Shown in pieces: positions 35,760 to 44,229 of a stretch of 64,000 bases of DNA. The notes beneath the pieces were generated by a model. The model was not told the DNA's origin, ran no database searches, and worked only from the letters and a program-made list of their open reading frames with translations. This stretch comes from Vibrio qingdaonensis (GTDB lineage Bacteria; Pseudomonadota; Gammaproteobacteria; Enterobacterales; Vibrionaceae), in assembly GCF_026191675.1 (NCBI RefSeq), contig NZ_JAKRRY010000005.1, positions 62,001 through 126,000 on the forward strand, read 5' to 3'. Positions within the stretch are counted from its first letter, which is position 1. The number at the start of each line of letters is the position of its first letter. The position numbers and the translations under genes were made by a program.

Positions 35760-36467
35760 TTGAAGTTAAGCAACAGACTCTCGCAAATCGATCACATGAT
35801 CGCTTCAAACTACACCCATATTTGGGATTGCTGCTGTGATCACGGATTCCTAGGTGCCGCACTACTAGATCGTAATGCCGCGAAGCATATCCATTTTGTT
35901 GATATTGTACCTAAACTAATGACGGCACTTGAAGATAAGCTCGAACAGTTTTATGCAACGTGTCCGGCTACGTATTACGTCCATTGTATCGACGTCGCCA
36001 CGCTGCCGTTATCCGAGTACAAAGGCAAGCATTTAGTTGTCATTGCTGGCGTAGGGGGAGATTTAATGATGAAATTTGTCAGCGGCCTTTGCCAACGCTA
36101 TCCACAGTTAGACATCGATTTTCTATTGTGTCCTGTTCACCATCAGTATGCGCTTCGCCAAACCTTGATAAAAAATAATTTGCGTCTTCTTCGTGAGTCA
36201 TTGGTTGAGGACAACCGTCGCTTTTACGAAGTCATGCTGGTGACAACCAATCCCGAACAAGGCGATATCATTAGTTCCGTTGGCAAGGAATTCTGGCAAA
36301 CCACCAGCTCGGAGCAAACTGAAACAGCCACCAATTATCTCGACAACACTCTGCGTCACTATGAACGTATTCAACGTGGTGGTAGATCCGACGTCACCAA
36401 TATCTTGCAAGATTACCGGCAAATTTCTGTTTGTGATAAGCAGGGAGCGCTCAAAGCAAACCGTTAG
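35760..36467 (+). CDS. TrmK-like tRNA (adenine22-N1)-methyltransferase family protein
   Basis: A 235-residue class I SAM methyltransferase. TTG 35760 has TAGG about eight bases upstream. MKLSNRLSQIDHMIASNYTHIWDCCCDHGFLGAALL is the TrmK start, with DCCCDHG replacing the usual DIGSDHG SAM loop. FVDIVPKLM binds the ribose, and VVIAGVGGDLMMKF is the catalytic-loop counterpart. Family knowledge: methylation of A22 in tRNA. The Cys-rich SAM loop is unusual, so activity should be treated as probable. Confidence 0.85.
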   Translation: MKLSNRLSQIDHMIASNYTHIWDCCCDHGFLGAALLDRNAAKHIHFVDIVPKLMTALEDKLEQFYATCPATYYVHCIDVATLPLSEYKGKHLVVIAGVGGDLMMKFVSGLCQRYPQLDIDFLLCPVHHQYALRQTLIKNNLRLLRESLVEDNRRFYEVMLVTTNPEQGDIISSVGKEFWQTTSSEQTETATNYLDNTLRHYERIQRGGRSDVTNILQDYRQISVCDKQGALKANR

Positions 36468-36741
36468 CTAGCGCAGGACCAAGCACCAAAAGTGTTAAGT
36501 GCACCGCACATCTTTAGGTAACCGTATGACATATCAATATTCAAAGCAAATGTGGTGCTTATTGGCTTGACTGAACGAGCGGTATTTCTTAACTTGGTAG
36601 CGAACGCCTTTGCTTGCGCGTCTGGAATGGCCGAGAGGAAGTTGTACTCGGCCACTTTCTTTCTTGTATCGAGCCTTTCTCTTTCTCTTTCTCTTTCTCT
36701 CAAAACATTGAACAATGTGAACCTAACGGTCTCTACATATG
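36468..36741. other. Non-coding region with hexamer repeat
   Basis: No credible gene. Open frames exist on both strands, but they run through the repeat (Arg-Glu or Ser-Leu runs). A stretch at about 36540-36660 can be read as a protein-like remnant on the minus strand (AKAFATKLRNTARSVKPIST), which could be a decayed interspersed element. Confidence 0.4.
36675..36700. repeat. Hexamer microsatellite (CTTTCT, 4.3 units)
   Basis: Four perfect CTTTCT units plus two bases. It lies outside any gene I can support, between trmK-like and the small membrane peptide gene. Confidence 0.9.
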
Positions 36742-36770
36742 AAAAAAGCCGATGTCTCCATCAGCTTTTT
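36742..36770 (-). terminator. Rho-independent terminator of the 32-residue peptide gene
   Basis: On the minus strand AAAAAGC(T)GATG/CATC(G)GCTTTTTT with loop GAGA and one internal mismatch is followed directly by T-rich sequence. It lies 11 bases after the small gene's stop. The plus strand also has a T-run, so it may act both ways. Confidence 0.75.
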
Positions 36771-36780
36771 ATCATTAATT

Positions 36781-36879
36781 TTAGATTATGCCGCCACTTG
36801 GCATAAAGTACAGCATCACTAGCCATACCCCAATCCAGCTCGCCACAACGGCTACATCAAACCAATCTTTATTCCACAT
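36781..36879 (-). CDS. Small membrane peptide, 32 residues
   Basis: ATG 36877-36879 is preceded by GGAGG with four bases between, a strong ribosome site. The 32 codons encode MWNKDWFDVAV..., a single hydrophobic helix (VAVVASWIGVWLVMLYFM) and a short Gly-rich tail PSGGII. A terminator follows 11 bases after TAA. Ribosome site, membrane helix and terminator together make a convincing stand-alone gene. It is too short for usual gene-finding limits. Function unknown; single-helix peptides often modulate membrane complexes. Confidence 0.75.
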   Translation of the reverse strand: MWNKDWFDVAVVASWIGVWLVMLYFMPSGGII

Positions 36880-37005
36880 ATCGCCTCCAAAGAGCGCGGT
36901 AAGCATCGCTGACTAAACAACATCAATGTCAGGTAAGCGACAACAGTATTCACCTAAAACACTGCAATAAAGATACCAATTTAGCGTTTGATAACCTTTT
37001 TCAGA

Positions 37006-38703
37006 CTAAAGCTTTTGATATTGACACGCGGAAATTAACCTTTCCGGTTTATCTTTCAATAGCTTAATAAAACAGTCAGACATAGACCAATTCGTTACGA
37101 TCCCCTCACCTTGCATATTCAAGATGGCGTCATAGCCTTCTTTGCCTTTCATGGTATATGCGCTTGAGGTGCCAGTATATAGTCGGGTAGCATCAAGTGG
37201 CCTTCCTGCAATAAAGACATCGCTTACCCTCTCACCCATAGGCGCATCTTTGTCATAATGAAACTCAAGTTGATAAGTGTAAGGATAACTGCCCGATCCG
37301 GTTCCAACCACACCGTTATCAGTGGCGTTATTAATCGCCCCCTCAATGATAAGAGGGATATAACAACCTTGTATGCCATAGACCCCGATAGGAACGGCAA
37401 ACGGCAGCAGCTTTCCGGCAATATCGGCGACCGAAATATCCCCTGCATTTAGAGAATTTCTCACGCCCCCCGCGTTGTGTATGGCAAATTCAGGTGTATG
37501 ACCTAATTGGCTCATCGCATAATGAAATGATTCCGCGACAGAAGGCGCGATCTGACTGCCTCCTTGGGTATCGGGTAGCCGTACATGACGAAGTGGACGA
37601 CGTAGCGACGCAATGGTGCTTTGCTGCAATGCCCTAACTCGAGGTTGGTATTTGTCTCTTAGAATCGCCTTGATTCGCTCATCTTTACGACACTGAACAA
37701 CATTAGAGTGGCCTTGTACCGTTGCTTTTACCGCATCATAGTCATCATCGGTTAAGGCATTATCGACGTCCATAAATATACGGCGCCCGACTAAGAGCTC
37801 ATTTTTTCCACTAAACTGCGTAACCACGCCATTCGTATCAAATTCGATCTCACAGTGCCCCATTGTCATAGAGTGGTGCCCAGCCTGAACAACATGAGTA
37901 TTGCCAACTTTTACGCCATATGGGTCTTTACTTACTAACCCCAAGCAAGAAAAATCACCTTGCAGCACGTGACTATGCCCGCCAATGATCAAACCTAAGC
38001 CGTCGACTTTACTCGCCAGATCAAGATCAGCATCATAACCAAGGTGACTAAGCAGAATGATCTTATTGATGCCCGAGTCATGAATGGCTTGAATGGTATT
38101 TTTTGCCGTTAATATCGCGTTTTCAAAAACCGTATCACTATCTGGGTTAGCGATATCTGCCATCTTGTCAATTGAGAGCCCGAAAATCGCTAACTTATCT
38201 CCCTTAATCGTTTTTTCTACCCATTTTGCTGTTTTTGTGGCGGGTTGATAATCATAAACATTGGGTTGCCCCTTAAGTGAAAAGGCCTTGCTACCTTCTT
38301 GTGATAAGTTCCAGTTACCGGCTAGAAATGGAAACTGAATGCTACGTACAAACTGCCCAACCGGGTCGTTGCCCATATCCAGCTCATGGTTACCAAGTGC
38401 CATGGCATCCAACTCTAGGGCATTAAGCAATTCAGCGTTCGCTTCACCTTTGAAGAGTGAAAAATACAAGGTGCCTTGAAAGCAATCGCCAGCATGAAGA
38501 AATAGGAAGTCATCACTATTATGCGCCGCTTTAATTTGTTCTACGCGGGTTTTGATGCGTGCAAATCCACCCGCACTAACAAAGGGATGAAATTCATGAT
38601 TAGCGACCTGAACCTTGAGTTGTAAGGAAGTGGGTTCAAAGTAGGAGTGCGTATCGTTAATATGCGCGATGGTCAATTTGAGAGGTGTTGTTGTTTTTAT
38701 CAT
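37006..38703 (-). CDS. 5'-nucleotidase/UshA-family metallophosphoesterase without signal peptide
   Basis: 565 residues from ATG 38703, which has AGAGA seven bases upstream. Metal-site motifs: HINDTHSYF, HAGDCFQGT, GNHELDMG, LSHLGYDAD and IGGHSHVL. The C-terminal nucleotide-binding domain shows HNAGGVRNSL, PFAVPIGVYGI and GSYPYTYQLEF. Family members hydrolyse nucleotides, UDP-sugars or cyclic nucleotides, usually in the periplasm. Here the protein opens MIKTTTPLKLTIAHINDTH, with no signal sequence, so it is either cytosolic or exported by another route. Confidence 0.9.
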   Translation of the reverse strand: MIKTTTPLKLTIAHINDTHSYFEPTSLQLKVQVANHEFHPFVSAGGFARIKTRVEQIKAAHNSDDFLFLHAGDCFQGTLYFSLFKGEANAELLNALELDAMALGNHELDMGNDPVGQFVRSIQFPFLAGNWNLSQEGSKAFSLKGQPNVYDYQPATKTAKWVEKTIKGDKLAIFGLSIDKMADIANPDSDTVFENAILTAKNTIQAIHDSGINKIILLSHLGYDADLDLASKVDGLGLIIGGHSHVLQGDFSCLGLVSKDPYGVKVGNTHVVQAGHHSMTMGHCEIEFDTNGVVTQFSGKNELLVGRRIFMDVDNALTDDDYDAVKATVQGHSNVVQCRKDERIKAILRDKYQPRVRALQQSTIASLRRPLRHVRLPDTQGGSQIAPSVAESFHYAMSQLGHTPEFAIHNAGGVRNSLNAGDISVADIAGKLLPFAVPIGVYGIQGCYIPLIIEGAINNATDNGVVGTGSGSYPYTYQLEFHYDKDAPMGERVSDVFIAGRPLDATRLYTGTSSAYTMKGKEGYDAILNMQGEGIVTNWSMSDCFIKLLKDKPERLISACQYQKL

Positions 38704-38956
38704 AGTATTATCTCTTAATTCTCCCCTCTGATGGTAGCCAGCATTATGTGACATTCAAATGAATTTTTTGAAATCACACAAGCATTATACAGGTCTTAGT
38801 AAGATATACATCACACTAAATATCTAAGGTTATTAGATAACTTTATGAGCTAACATCCAACAAAGTCACAAATAGTTTCTTATAATTTAGATAGATACTG
38901 CTCATCACTTTACGATTTTACTTAAATAACTTTTGCGAAGCACTCGGGAGAGTTGG

Positions 38957-40588
38957 ATGAAATTAGACAGAATCGATATCTCTGGTTTCCGAGGCATTAA
39001 ACGCCTCTCTCTTGCACTTGATGACTTAACCACGCTAATCGGTGAAAATACCTGGGGCAAGTCGTCGCTACTGGATGCAATTTGCGTGGTATTACCTTCA
39101 GATGGAGAACTCTATCAGTTTGAAATGACCGATTTCCATGTCGACCACTCTGTCTCACATCCACAAACTCGCCACCTACAAATTGTTCTCTCTTTTGTCT
39201 CTACTGAAAAAAATGAAACTCTTACTGGTCGATACCGAAAATTAAAACCCGTATGGCAAGTCGACGAAAACGGAACATATCGGTTTTATTACCGCATTAG
39301 TGCCACACTCGAAGCATACAACGTGACACAACATTACGCCTTTCTAGATAGACAAGGACAGACTTTACGCCTTCACCATTCAGAAAAAATTGCCCAAGAA
39401 TTAATGACATTACACCCTGTGATTAGACTTAGGGATTCACGTCGCTTCCGTCATCCTATGGAATTAGAGCGCTTGCACAATTCACGAGCAGAGAAACGCA
39501 TTAACAACACATGCCGCCGCCTTCTCGCCGTGCCGGGGCACGTTAATAAAGGTGAAATAAAAAGCAGCTTGAATACCATGCGCGATTTGGTTGAGCATTA
39601 CTTTTCATTTAAAAGTCATTCTCGTGAGTCTGTCACCAAAAACCGTGACGGCGTATTTTTTAGCCGCCCTCACTCTGAACAAAATCTCGTCAACATTATC
39701 GACGAAACCAAAAACCATCAAACTCGTTTACTTCTGCTCGGATTACTTAATGCGTATTTGCAAGCCAAAGGGCCCAATGACCTTCGCCGCTGTGCTAGAC
39801 CTATACTGATATTAGAAGATCCAGAAGGTCGCTTACACCCTACCCACTTGTCTCGCGCATGGAGCTTATTACAAATGCTCCCCATGCAGAAAATCCTAAC
39901 GACCAACAGTAGTGATTTATTAGGCACGGTGCCCATACAGTCCATACGTCGCTTGGTTCGGCAGTCAGACCGCACGGTTGCGACCAGTCTAAGCACCAAA
40001 CACTTGTCGAAAGACGAACTGCGACGAGTCGGCTTTCATATTCGCTTTCATCGTTCTCGAGCACTATTTGCTCGCTGCTGGCTACTGGTCGAAGGTGAAA
40101 CTGAGGTTTGGCTGTTCAATGAACTGGCCAATTTGAGCGGTTATAATTTAGCGGCAGAAGGCGTGCAAATCATAGAGTTTGCACAGTCCGGATTAAAATC
40201 TCTGATCAAAGTGGCCAAAACCTTTGGTATCGATTGGCATGTCGTCACCGATGGCGATGCGGCAGGGAAAAAATACGCAGCGGCAGTGATGAATCAGCTC
40301 GACGGAGAGCACCCTCGCCATCACTTAACCGAATTACCCGAGCGTGATATTGAACATTACTTGTATATCAACGGGTTTGAAGACTTTTTTAAGGGGTTAA
40401 TCAAGATTCCTAATGACCACCCGATTCCGCCTCATAAAGTGGTTGTGCGAGTGCTGAAAAAGTTCGCCAAACCCGACCTCGCATTGGCGATTGTTGGGGA
40501 ATGTGAGCAACGAGGCGTCGATAGTATTCCTCTTCTCATCCGTTGGATTCTCAAACGAGTCATTACCATGGCAAATGGAAATACATAA
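38957..40588 (+). CDS. ybjD: YbjD-like OLD family ATPase-TOPRIM protein
   Basis: A 543-residue protein, close to E. coli YbjD (552). ATG 38957 follows GGGAG. LDRIDISGFRGIKRLSLALDDLTTLIGENTWGKSSLLDAI carries Walker A. ILILEDPEGRLHPTH carries Walker B, and TTNSSDLLGTVP the sensor region. The TOPRIM half has LLVEGETEVWLF (Glu about 378) and VVTDGDAAGKKY (Asp-x-Asp about 431). Class-related OLD proteins are ATP-dependent nucleases, some in phage defence. No Gabija-type UvrD helicase partner adjoins, so a housekeeping DNA-repair role is as likely. Confidence 0.92.
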   Translation: MKLDRIDISGFRGIKRLSLALDDLTTLIGENTWGKSSLLDAICVVLPSDGELYQFEMTDFHVDHSVSHPQTRHLQIVLSFVSTEKNETLTGRYRKLKPVWQVDENGTYRFYYRISATLEAYNVTQHYAFLDRQGQTLRLHHSEKIAQELMTLHPVIRLRDSRRFRHPMELERLHNSRAEKRINNTCRRLLAVPGHVNKGEIKSSLNTMRDLVEHYFSFKSHSRESVTKNRDGVFFSRPHSEQNLVNIIDETKNHQTRLLLLGLLNAYLQAKGPNDLRRCARPILILEDPEGRLHPTHLSRAWSLLQMLPMQKILTTNSSDLLGTVPIQSIRRLVRQSDRTVATSLSTKHLSKDELRRVGFHIRFHRSRALFARCWLLVEGETEVWLFNELANLSGYNLAAEGVQIIEFAQSGLKSLIKVAKTFGIDWHVVTDGDAAGKKYAAAVMNQLDGEHPRHHLTELPERDIEHYLYINGFEDFFKGLIKIPNDHPIPPHKVVVRVLKKFAKPDLALAIVGECEQRGVDSIPLLIRWILKRVITMANGNT

Positions 40589-40752
40589 GTTTTTCAATGC
40601 ATTAAATAACAAACATCACAAAACCCCAAGGACAGGCGCAATCGCTAGTATTTCTCGTATCGCTGCTGTTCATGAGAATATAACCGAACTAAAAAGGGCT
40701 CATCACTAATCTTGATGAACCCTTACAGTATGAATTTACTTTCCTTTTCGGC

Positions 40753-40791
40753 GAGTATTGTCCGTTCGAGTATTGTCCGTTCGAGTATTTC
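40753..40791. repeat. 15-bp tandem repeat (2.6 units)
   Basis: GAGTATTGTCCGTTC occurs twice and is followed by a partial third unit GAGTATTTC. It lies five bases beyond the stop codon of the minus-strand DUF1097 gene. Confidence 0.9.
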
Positions 40792-40796
40792 AGATT

Positions 40797-41273
40797 CTAT
40801 TGCTTTAATAGCTGAGCATCTCGTTGCCCAAGATTGGCATGTAGCCATAGTCCGCTGGATTTCATTGCGTAGCCAAACAAGCCACCTAATACCAATGAAG
40901 GAACGACTAATTGCCAATTTCCATCCGCAGCAAACGTTGCACACGCTCCAATAAAGGTACCGGGAATGTAACCAAGCCACGCACGCTTAGCTTGTATACA
41001 CATGCAAAATGAGACCAATGCCGTCATGATGTAACCTGCGATTTCCATGTTAATCAGTGAGGAGCCATGGATAATAACCAATGCCCACACCACGCCAGAT
41101 AAATTGGTTAGCAAGCTTTTAGCCAATCCTTTAGCACCATCCGTAGGAGAGGCAAAATAACTAGTGCAACCCAAAAATCCAGCCCATGAAAGCAAACCAA
41201 ACGAAATGGCAATCCATCCCCAAATTCCCGAAAGAATACCTGTCGTTAGCGAAATTGCGATCAATTGACTCAT
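40797..41273 (-). CDS. DUF1097 membrane protein
   Basis: A 158-residue inner-membrane protein with about five helices. SGIWGWIAISFGLLSWAGFLGCTSYFASP, then NLSGVVWALVIIHGS, and PGTFIGACATFAADGNWQLVVPSLVLGGLFGYAMK match the DUF1097 (YcdZ-like) family. Family function unknown. Monocistronic. Confidence 0.88.
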   Translation of the reverse strand: MSQLIAISLTTGILSGIWGWIAISFGLLSWAGFLGCTSYFASPTDGAKGLAKSLLTNLSGVVWALVIIHGSSLINMEIAGYIMTALVSFCMCIQAKRAWLGYIPGTFIGACATFAADGNWQLVVPSLVLGGLFGYAMKSSGLWLHANLGQRDAQLLKQ

Positions 41274-41401
41274 TACTTTGCACCAGTATTTGTAAACACA
41301 GGCACTACAATAGCCAAAAGATCGCCAACATTAAGTGATCAAAATCCCACCGATCAATGTACGAATAAGTAAGTTGCAACATTAATGAGATATAAATCAC
41401 A

Positions 41402-42307
41402 CTACAATATTGATGGGCGACCTTTCATCATTCGCATGCCTTCACGCTTAGCACATTCCGCAAGTGGGTTTTCTGCCATATCTGCACGCCAAATAAACGA
41501 CAATGTTCGCTCCATTTCTAATTCAGGGACATTTAGAGCCACCAGCTGTCCTGCCTCAATGAAACGCTCTACATCTAAATACGGTAAACACGTTAAATAC
41601 TGGCTATTGGCAACCATGCTTCGCAGTACCGGAACATGCTCATACTCACGCCAAACATCGAGATCGCCAATAAGATGGTGGATGGAGCTATCAAATATTT
41701 TACGTGTACCTGAACCATGCTCTCTTAACACCCAGCGAGCTTGTTCAAGTTGAGAAAGGCTAACTCGGTCGCGTCTTGCAAACGGATGATGCGCAGCAGC
41801 AACCACGGTCAAGTGATCTCGACACCACGTCTCTTGGTGAATTCGGTTGTCATCGCAACGCCCTTCAATAATGCCCAAGTCGTATTGATACTCCAACACC
41901 CCTTCAATAACAGAGTCGGTACTTTGCACACCTAACGTGATGCGCATTTCTGGAAAATCATTATCGATGGCACTAATGAGATCCGGAACCAAGTGTTCCG
42001 CGGGCGTTTGGCTCGCACCCAGTTTGAGTTCTCCACTCAATAAGTGTTGCTCGTAAAAACCCATCTCAATTTGCTGCGCATCTTGCAATAAGCGTTTTGC
42101 TTTAGGCCTAAGCCAAACTCCCCAGTGTGTGAGGGCCATTTGCTTACCTTGTCTTTCAAAAAGTGGGCGACCAAGCATTTTTTCTAGCTGAGCCAGAGAC
42201 ATGCTGGTTGCAGATTGAGTTAAAGACAATTTATCTGCAGCTTGACTGACACTGCCGCTATCAGCCACGGCATCGAATACGGCGAGTTGTTTTAATGAGT
42301 ACCGCAT
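41402..42307 (-). CDS. LysR-type regulator, YeiE-like
   Basis: A 301-residue regulator. The winged helix-turn-helix is at residues 1-60 (LKQLAVFDAVADSGSVSQAADKLSLTQSATSMSLAQLEKMLGRPLFER). The effector domain holds LKLGASQTPAEHLVPDLISAI and WVLREHGSGTRKIFD, the latter close to YeiE and CysB-like proteins. It is divergent from the FNT-CBS gene, the usual layout for a LysR regulator and its target, so it probably acts on the FNT promoter box at 42589. The effector is unknown. Confidence 0.9.
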   Translation of the reverse strand: MRYSLKQLAVFDAVADSGSVSQAADKLSLTQSATSMSLAQLEKMLGRPLFERQGKQMALTHWGVWLRPKAKRLLQDAQQIEMGFYEQHLLSGELKLGASQTPAEHLVPDLISAIDNDFPEMRITLGVQSTDSVIEGVLEYQYDLGIIEGRCDDNRIHQETWCRDHLTVVAAAHHPFARRDRVSLSQLEQARWVLREHGSGTRKIFDSSIHHLIGDLDVWREYEHVPVLRSMVANSQYLTCLPYLDVERFIEAGQLVALNVPELEMERTLSFIWRADMAENPLAECAKREGMRMMKGRPSIL

Positions 42308-42588
42308 AGTTGTTCCTTACTACAGGTCAAAATAATGAAATTGATACAAATAAACGCTCTTCACTGTGCGTTTATGTCATTCGGGGACATCAAGTTTTCT
42401 TATTCATTATTGCCAGTGTCTTCTAGTGGTCAATTAACCGCCAACTCACGTTATAGAGCCACCATGCAAAATAACAAGAAAACAATGCGTTACCCCTTGA
42501 AACCCTTATTCTACCTAGTGCACAGCACTTATCAATAAATTTGATGTGGTTTTTAAAAATTATCAATTTTACCTCTAGTCATAAACTC

Positions 42589-42614
42589 CCTTAATCTAGT
42601 TTCGAACACGGCAA
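42589..42614 (+). promoter_or_regulatory. Conserved promoter box, FNT-CBS copy
   Basis: CCTTAATCTAGTTTCGAACACGGCAA recurs with one change at 44952, upstream of the free CBS gene. In both places ATTTTAC lies 18 bases further upstream, and the intervening sequence differs while its length is the same. This suggests shared promoter elements or a regulator site. Confidence 0.7.
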
Positions 42615-42652
42615 TCAGCCTTGTTTTCGCAAATAGATTAAGGAGTTATGAA

Positions 42653-42691
42653 ATGAGCGAACGACTACACACACTAATTGAAAAGGAGTAA
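42653..42691 (+). CDS. Twelve-residue leader peptide upstream of the FNT-CBS gene
   Basis: ATG 42653 has AAGGAG seven bases upstream and encodes MSERLHTLIEKE followed by TAA. Its last codons contain the AAAAGGAG ribosome site of the FNT-CBS gene, and its stop lies three bases before that ATG. Translation of the leader would therefore affect the main gene's initiation. No run of one amino acid typical of attenuation is present. Confidence 0.5.
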   Translation: MSERLHTLIEKE

Positions 42692-42694
42692 CCC

Positions 42695-44143
42695 ATGGCA
42701 ACTTCCAACTCCGATAATCACCTCTTATTTTCTCCTGTCGAAATGATGGCTGAAGCAGAGAAGTTTGCATTAAGTAAGGCTAAGAAAACCAGCGGCATGA
42801 CAATGAGCCTAGCCATTATGGCTGGTGCCTTTATCGGTCTCGCATTTTTATTCTATATCACTGTGACGACGGGTAGCGCCGACGCAGGATGGGGCATGAG
42901 CCGCTTCGCTGGCGGTTTGGCTTTCAGTATGGGCCTAATTCTTATTGTGATCTGTGGAGGTGAGCTATTTACCAGCTCAGTGCTTTCTAGTATTTCCTGG
43001 GCAAACAAACAAATCACCTTCGGCAAAATGCTGTCGGTTTGGGGGAAAGTCTACGTCGGTAACTTTATTGGCGCGATGTTCTTATTACTTATTGTCTCTG
43101 CCGCTGGTTTGTACCAAATGGACAACGGTCAGTGGGGTCTTAATGCCCTCAATATCGCACAACATAAGTTGCATCATTCATGGGTACAGGCATTTGCACT
43201 GGGCGTACTTTGTAACCTCTTAGTGTGCCTAGCTATTTGGCTTACCTTTAGCTCCGCTAATGCGATGACAAAGGCGGCAATGACTATCTTACCCGTGGCT
43301 ATGTTCGTTAGCAGTGGCTTTGAGCACTGTGTGGCCAATATGTTTATGGTTCCCCTTGGCATTGTTATCCAAAATTTTGCGCCAGCGGAATTCTGGGCAT
43401 CGGTTGGCGTCAGCGCTAGCGCGTATGCCGATTTAACACCCTTCCACTTTGTTGCTAATAATTTAGTTCCAGTGACACTCGGTAATATCGTCGGAGGCGC
43501 CGTATTAGTCGGGCTTGCTAACTGGAGCATCTACCGTAGACCGCAATTAAAAGCGGCGAATGTCACTGCAATCACGCAAACCACCACTCTAATGTCAGTT
43601 AAGGAAAGCACTATGAATAATACCATCGTCGTAAAAGAAATCATGACTCACCAACCCGTAACGCTAAGTGCTGAAACACTGACAGCTGTTGCGCTAGACA
43701 CACTTCTTGACCACAACCTAACCAGCGCGCCTGTTGTAGATGTTGAAGGACGATTGGTAGGTTTCTTCTCGGTTCATGACGTAATGGTTGATTTGTGGTG
43801 TGAGAACTACAACCCGAAAACAGGTCAAAAAGTGGTAGACCTAATGAACCGTGATGTTGTCGCTATTCACTGCAATGAAAAGCTGGTCGACGTAGCTGAA
43901 TTCCTTTGTATTGATAAAGAGCAACTGTTCCCTGTCACTTCAATGGGTATCGCGACTAACTACACGACATTGTCTTTAGAAGAGCGTGCTAAATCGATGA
44001 AAGTGAATAAGCCGCATGTTCTGCCAGTACTAGACGATGGAAGATTAGTTGGCGTGCTATCTCGTGGAGACGTCATGAAAGCGATTCGTCCAGTATACGG
44101 TGAGCGACTCAATGTAGTCGAGCGCAGTTTAGAAACCGCTTAA
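42695..44143 (+). CDS. Formate/nitrite transporter (FNT) channel fused to a CBS pair
   Basis: A 482-residue protein. Residues about 15-285 are an FNT channel with six helices; GFEHCVANMFMVP holds the central His, and GGELFTSSVL the first half-helix motif. Residues 307-482 are two CBS domains (MTHQPVTLSAETLTAVALDTLL, VLPVLDDGRLVGVLSRGDVM). FNT channels move formate, nitrite or hydrosulfide and are usually about 280 residues, so the tail is an addition. The joint (ITQTTTLMSVKESTM) looks like read-through of an intergenic spacer. AAGGAA lies six bases before the internal ATG 43613, so a free CBS protein may also be made. Confidence 0.9.
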   Translation: MATSNSDNHLLFSPVEMMAEAEKFALSKAKKTSGMTMSLAIMAGAFIGLAFLFYITVTTGSADAGWGMSRFAGGLAFSMGLILIVICGGELFTSSVLSSISWANKQITFGKMLSVWGKVYVGNFIGAMFLLLIVSAAGLYQMDNGQWGLNALNIAQHKLHHSWVQAFALGVLCNLLVCLAIWLTFSSANAMTKAAMTILPVAMFVSSGFEHCVANMFMVPLGIVIQNFAPAEFWASVGVSASAYADLTPFHFVANNLVPVTLGNIVGGAVLVGLANWSIYRRPQLKAANVTAITQTTTLMSVKESTMNNTIVVKEIMTHQPVTLSAETLTAVALDTLLDHNLTSAPVVDVEGRLVGFFSVHDVMVDLWCENYNPKTGQKVVDLMNRDVVAIHCNEKLVDVAEFLCIDKEQLFPVTSMGIATNYTTLSLEERAKSMKVNKPHVLPVLDDGRLVGVLSRGDVMKAIRPVYGERLNVVERSLETA

Positions 44144-44200
44144 TACTCACATCGCAGTAAAAGTTAAAAAGTTTTTGGTTGGAAAATAAGTCGTTTGGCC

Positions 44201-44229
44201 AAAAAAGCCCCAGTGTAAAAGCTGGGGCT
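44201..44229. terminator. Hairpin after the FNT-CBS gene, copy 1
   Basis: Stem AGCCCCAG/CTGGGGCT is preceded by six A on the plus strand, so the T-run exists only on the minus strand. The hairpin and about 40 bases before it are duplicated at 45620-45681. Confidence 0.7.

Noticed and set aside
36464..36715. Minus-strand frame starting MFNVLRERERERERL
   Set aside because: The start lies in a hexamer repeat and no ribosome site is present; treated as possible remnant only.
38957..40588. Gabija-type phage defence (OLD nuclease plus helicase)
   Set aside because: The neighbour genes are a nucleotidase and a DUF1097 protein; no UvrD-like helicase. The protein fits chromosomal YbjD.
42335..42538. 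Plus-strand 67-codon frame upstream of the FNT gene
   Set aside because: No ribosome site and no protein-like pattern; it overlaps the regulatory region of divergent genes.
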